From a virus, in IMG/VR virus record IMGVR_UViG_3300022752_000287, positions 1-29,516 of that record: a stretch of DNA of 29,516 bases. One strand, given 5' to 3'. The notes under the pieces were generated by a model. That model worked only from the letters and a program-made list of their open reading frames with translations, did not search any database and was not told the origin of the DNA. The translations under genes and the position numbers were made by a program. How positions within the stretch are numbered: the first letter of the stretch is position 1; every line of letters starts with the position of its first letter. Below are positions 28,496 through 29,516 of this stretch, piece by piece.

Positions 28496-28538
28496 AAAGC
28501 GCTCTGCGGCATGGCTGCGGGGCGTTTTCTTTTTTTTT
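28496..28538 (+). terminator. Terminator after the capsid gene
   Basis: AAAGCGCTCTGC (28496-28507) pairs over 12 positions, with three G-U pairs, to GCGGGGCGTTTT (28517-28528) around a nine-base loop. A T-rich tract follows to 28538 (TTTTC then nine T). It should end many capsid transcripts or require antitermination for the connector genes. Confidence 0.85.
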
Positions 28539-28547
28539 GAGGCTGAC

Positions 28548-29108
28548 ATGTGGGTAAGGTCTGAGCTGGTTACAGGGCCAACGGACGAGCAGATCACGCT
28601 TGCAGAGGCCAAAGCACACCTGCGCGTTGATTCTAACGACGAAGATGCCTACATCTACGCGCTGATCAGTGTGGCGCGTGACGCTGCAGAGTCAGCTTGC
28701 GCTCGACGTTTTGGGGCGCAGTCGTGGAAACTTTACTTTGATGATTTTGAGCGCATCAAGCTGCATGGCTGCGGCCAGGTGAGCTCGGCCACGCTTTACT
28801 GGCGTGATCAAAACGGCGCCTGGCAGGCCTTGACAGCAACGCAATACGAAATTGTCAAGTCGTTGCCTGCTTCTGTGTTTTTGAACAATACGTTCAGCAC
28901 GCCAACCACGGGCAACTATGCCGAGATCGTGCGTGTTGATGTTACATGCGGTGAGACTGCACCGCGTGGTGTCAAGCAGTGGATGTTGCTGCGCATTGCC
29001 TCGCTGTATGAACAGCGCGAGGATATGGTGGTTGGCGCTGGCATTACATCGAATGCGACGCTTTTTGTGCCGCAGCTGCTTGAGCCCCACCGCGTGATTG
29101 ATTTTTGA
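28548..29108 (+). CDS. Head-tail connector, gp6-like
   Basis: 186 residues; GAGG ribosome site. GPTDEQITLAEAKAHLRVD, NDEDAYIYALISVARDAAES and RRFGAQSWKLYFDDF match the phage connector family (HK97 gp6-like); WMLLRIASLYEQRED is the typical C-terminal helix. It forms a ring under the portal. Overlap with the next gene is TGATG. Confidence 0.92.
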   Translation: MWVRSELVTGPTDEQITLAEAKAHLRVDSNDEDAYIYALISVARDAAESACARRFGAQSWKLYFDDFERIKLHGCGQVSSATLYWRDQNGAWQALTATQYEIVKSLPASVFLNNTFSTPTTGNYAEIVRVDVTCGETAPRGVKQWMLLRIASLYEQREDMVVGAGITSNATLFVPQLLEPHRVIDF

Positions 29109-29446
29109 TGGACGCAGGCAAGCTCGATCGCCGCATCACCATCCAACGGCGCGTGACAACGCTGGACAGCTATGGCCAGCAATCGACAGGATGGACAAAC
29201 ATCGCCACCGTCTGGGCCAATGTGAAGCCCGTTGGTGGCCAGGAGCGCATGCGATCAGGCGCTTTGGAATCGACGCTGACGCACACGATCATGGTCCGCT
29301 ACCAGCTGGACCTGATGCCAGCGATCGAAGCGGACGCCTGGCGCATTCTTTACGGCTCGCGGGTGATGCAGATCACCGCAGCCAGAGACCTGCAGGACGC
29401 TCGGCGCTGGATTGTTTTTGAGTGCATTGAAACGGGGGCTGAGTGA
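29108..29446 (+). CDS. Head closure / head-tail joining protein
   Basis: 112 residues from the ATG at 29108, overlapping the previous stop. MDAGKLDRRITIQRRVTTLD, SYGQQSTGWTNIATVWANVK, RSGALESTLTHTIMVRY and the final beta strands match the SPP1 gp16-like joining family. It seals the connector after packaging and receives the tail. Confidence 0.92.
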   Translation: MDAGKLDRRITIQRRVTTLDSYGQQSTGWTNIATVWANVKPVGGQERMRSGALESTLTHTIMVRYQLDLMPAIEADAWRILYGSRVMQITAARDLQDARRWIVFECIETGAE

Positions 29447-29516
29447 TGGCTGAGATTGCAGTCAGCGGCCTGGCCGAGCTCAAGAAGGCGCTGGATCAGC
29501 TACCGGCAAAAGTTGA
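29446..29516 (+). CDS. HK97 gp10-like tail/neck protein, 3-prime truncated by window edge
   Basis: Only the first 23 residues are visible (MAEIAVSGLAELKKALDQLP then AKV). The ATG overlaps the previous stop (TGATG). The text VxGLAELxxALxxLP is the usual start of the HK97 gp10 family, and the order connector, closure, gp10 is standard. The rest lies outside the window. Confidence 0.75.
   Translation, partial: MAEIAVSGLAELKKALDQLPAKV

Overview
The window is a contiguous piece of a temperate, siphovirus-like (HK97-type) bacteriophage genome. I see no bacterial housekeeping gene apart from one tRNA-Ser. About 29.5 kb are almost fully coding, with ATGA, TAATG and TGATG start/stop overlaps throughout. 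The host is probably a Gram-negative proteobacterium, since there is a SAR-type endolysin plus Rz/Rz1 spanins and IHF-like sites. The lysis, integrase and repressor proteins look like those of betaproteobacterial (Burkholderiales) phages. The fibre-region protein at 8725-9096 resembles proteins I associate with aquatic environmental phages. Both host statements are impressions, not search results.

Layout. (1) 1-9096, plus strand: the end of the tail tape measure gene, a distal-tail-like protein, and a long fibre/adhesin block. The block holds three glycine-rich proteins, one apparently broken by a G6 tract, and three tandem proteins sharing an N-terminal KRG module. It also carries a holin-like small membrane protein. 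A strong terminator lies at 9116-9137. (2) 9172-11563, plus: a small unknown gene, a DNA-binding-like metallophosphoesterase, then lysis (SAR endolysin, Rz with Rz1 embedded) and a small zinc-finger protein. (3) 11562-11935: a candidate attP with direct repeats, stacked hairpins and two IHF consensus matches, then a complete tRNA-Ser(UGA) and a convergent terminator. (4) 11938-17875, minus: integrase, DUF4224 protein, RuvC-like resolvase, Cas4/RecB-like nuclease, DUF669 protein, Sak4-like ATPase, five small genes and the XRE/S24-like repressor. (5) 17965-21600, plus: Cro-like regulator, primase-helicase-like replication protein, winged-helix protein, small membrane protein and a dATP/dGTP diphosphohydrolase-domain protein. 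(6) 21601-21828: a non-coding block of GCACGCACT repeats and large hairpins. (7) 21829-29516, plus: a zinc-finger Q-like late regulator, HNH nuclease, a cos-like site, both terminase subunits, portal, ClpP-like protease, capsid and head-tail connectors. The window ends inside an HK97 gp10-like gene.

How it fits together. The repressor and Cro-like genes diverge at about 17.9 kb. Leftward transcription would make recombination and integration functions; rightward transcription would make replication and then the late genes. The head genes run off the right edge, while the left edge starts inside the tape measure. The order is therefore that of a circular or circularly permuted phage genome, with only the remaining gp10, tail tube, chaperone and 5-prime tape-measure genes missing. 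Lysis genes abut attP and the integrase directly, as in an excised genome rather than a single integrated prophage.
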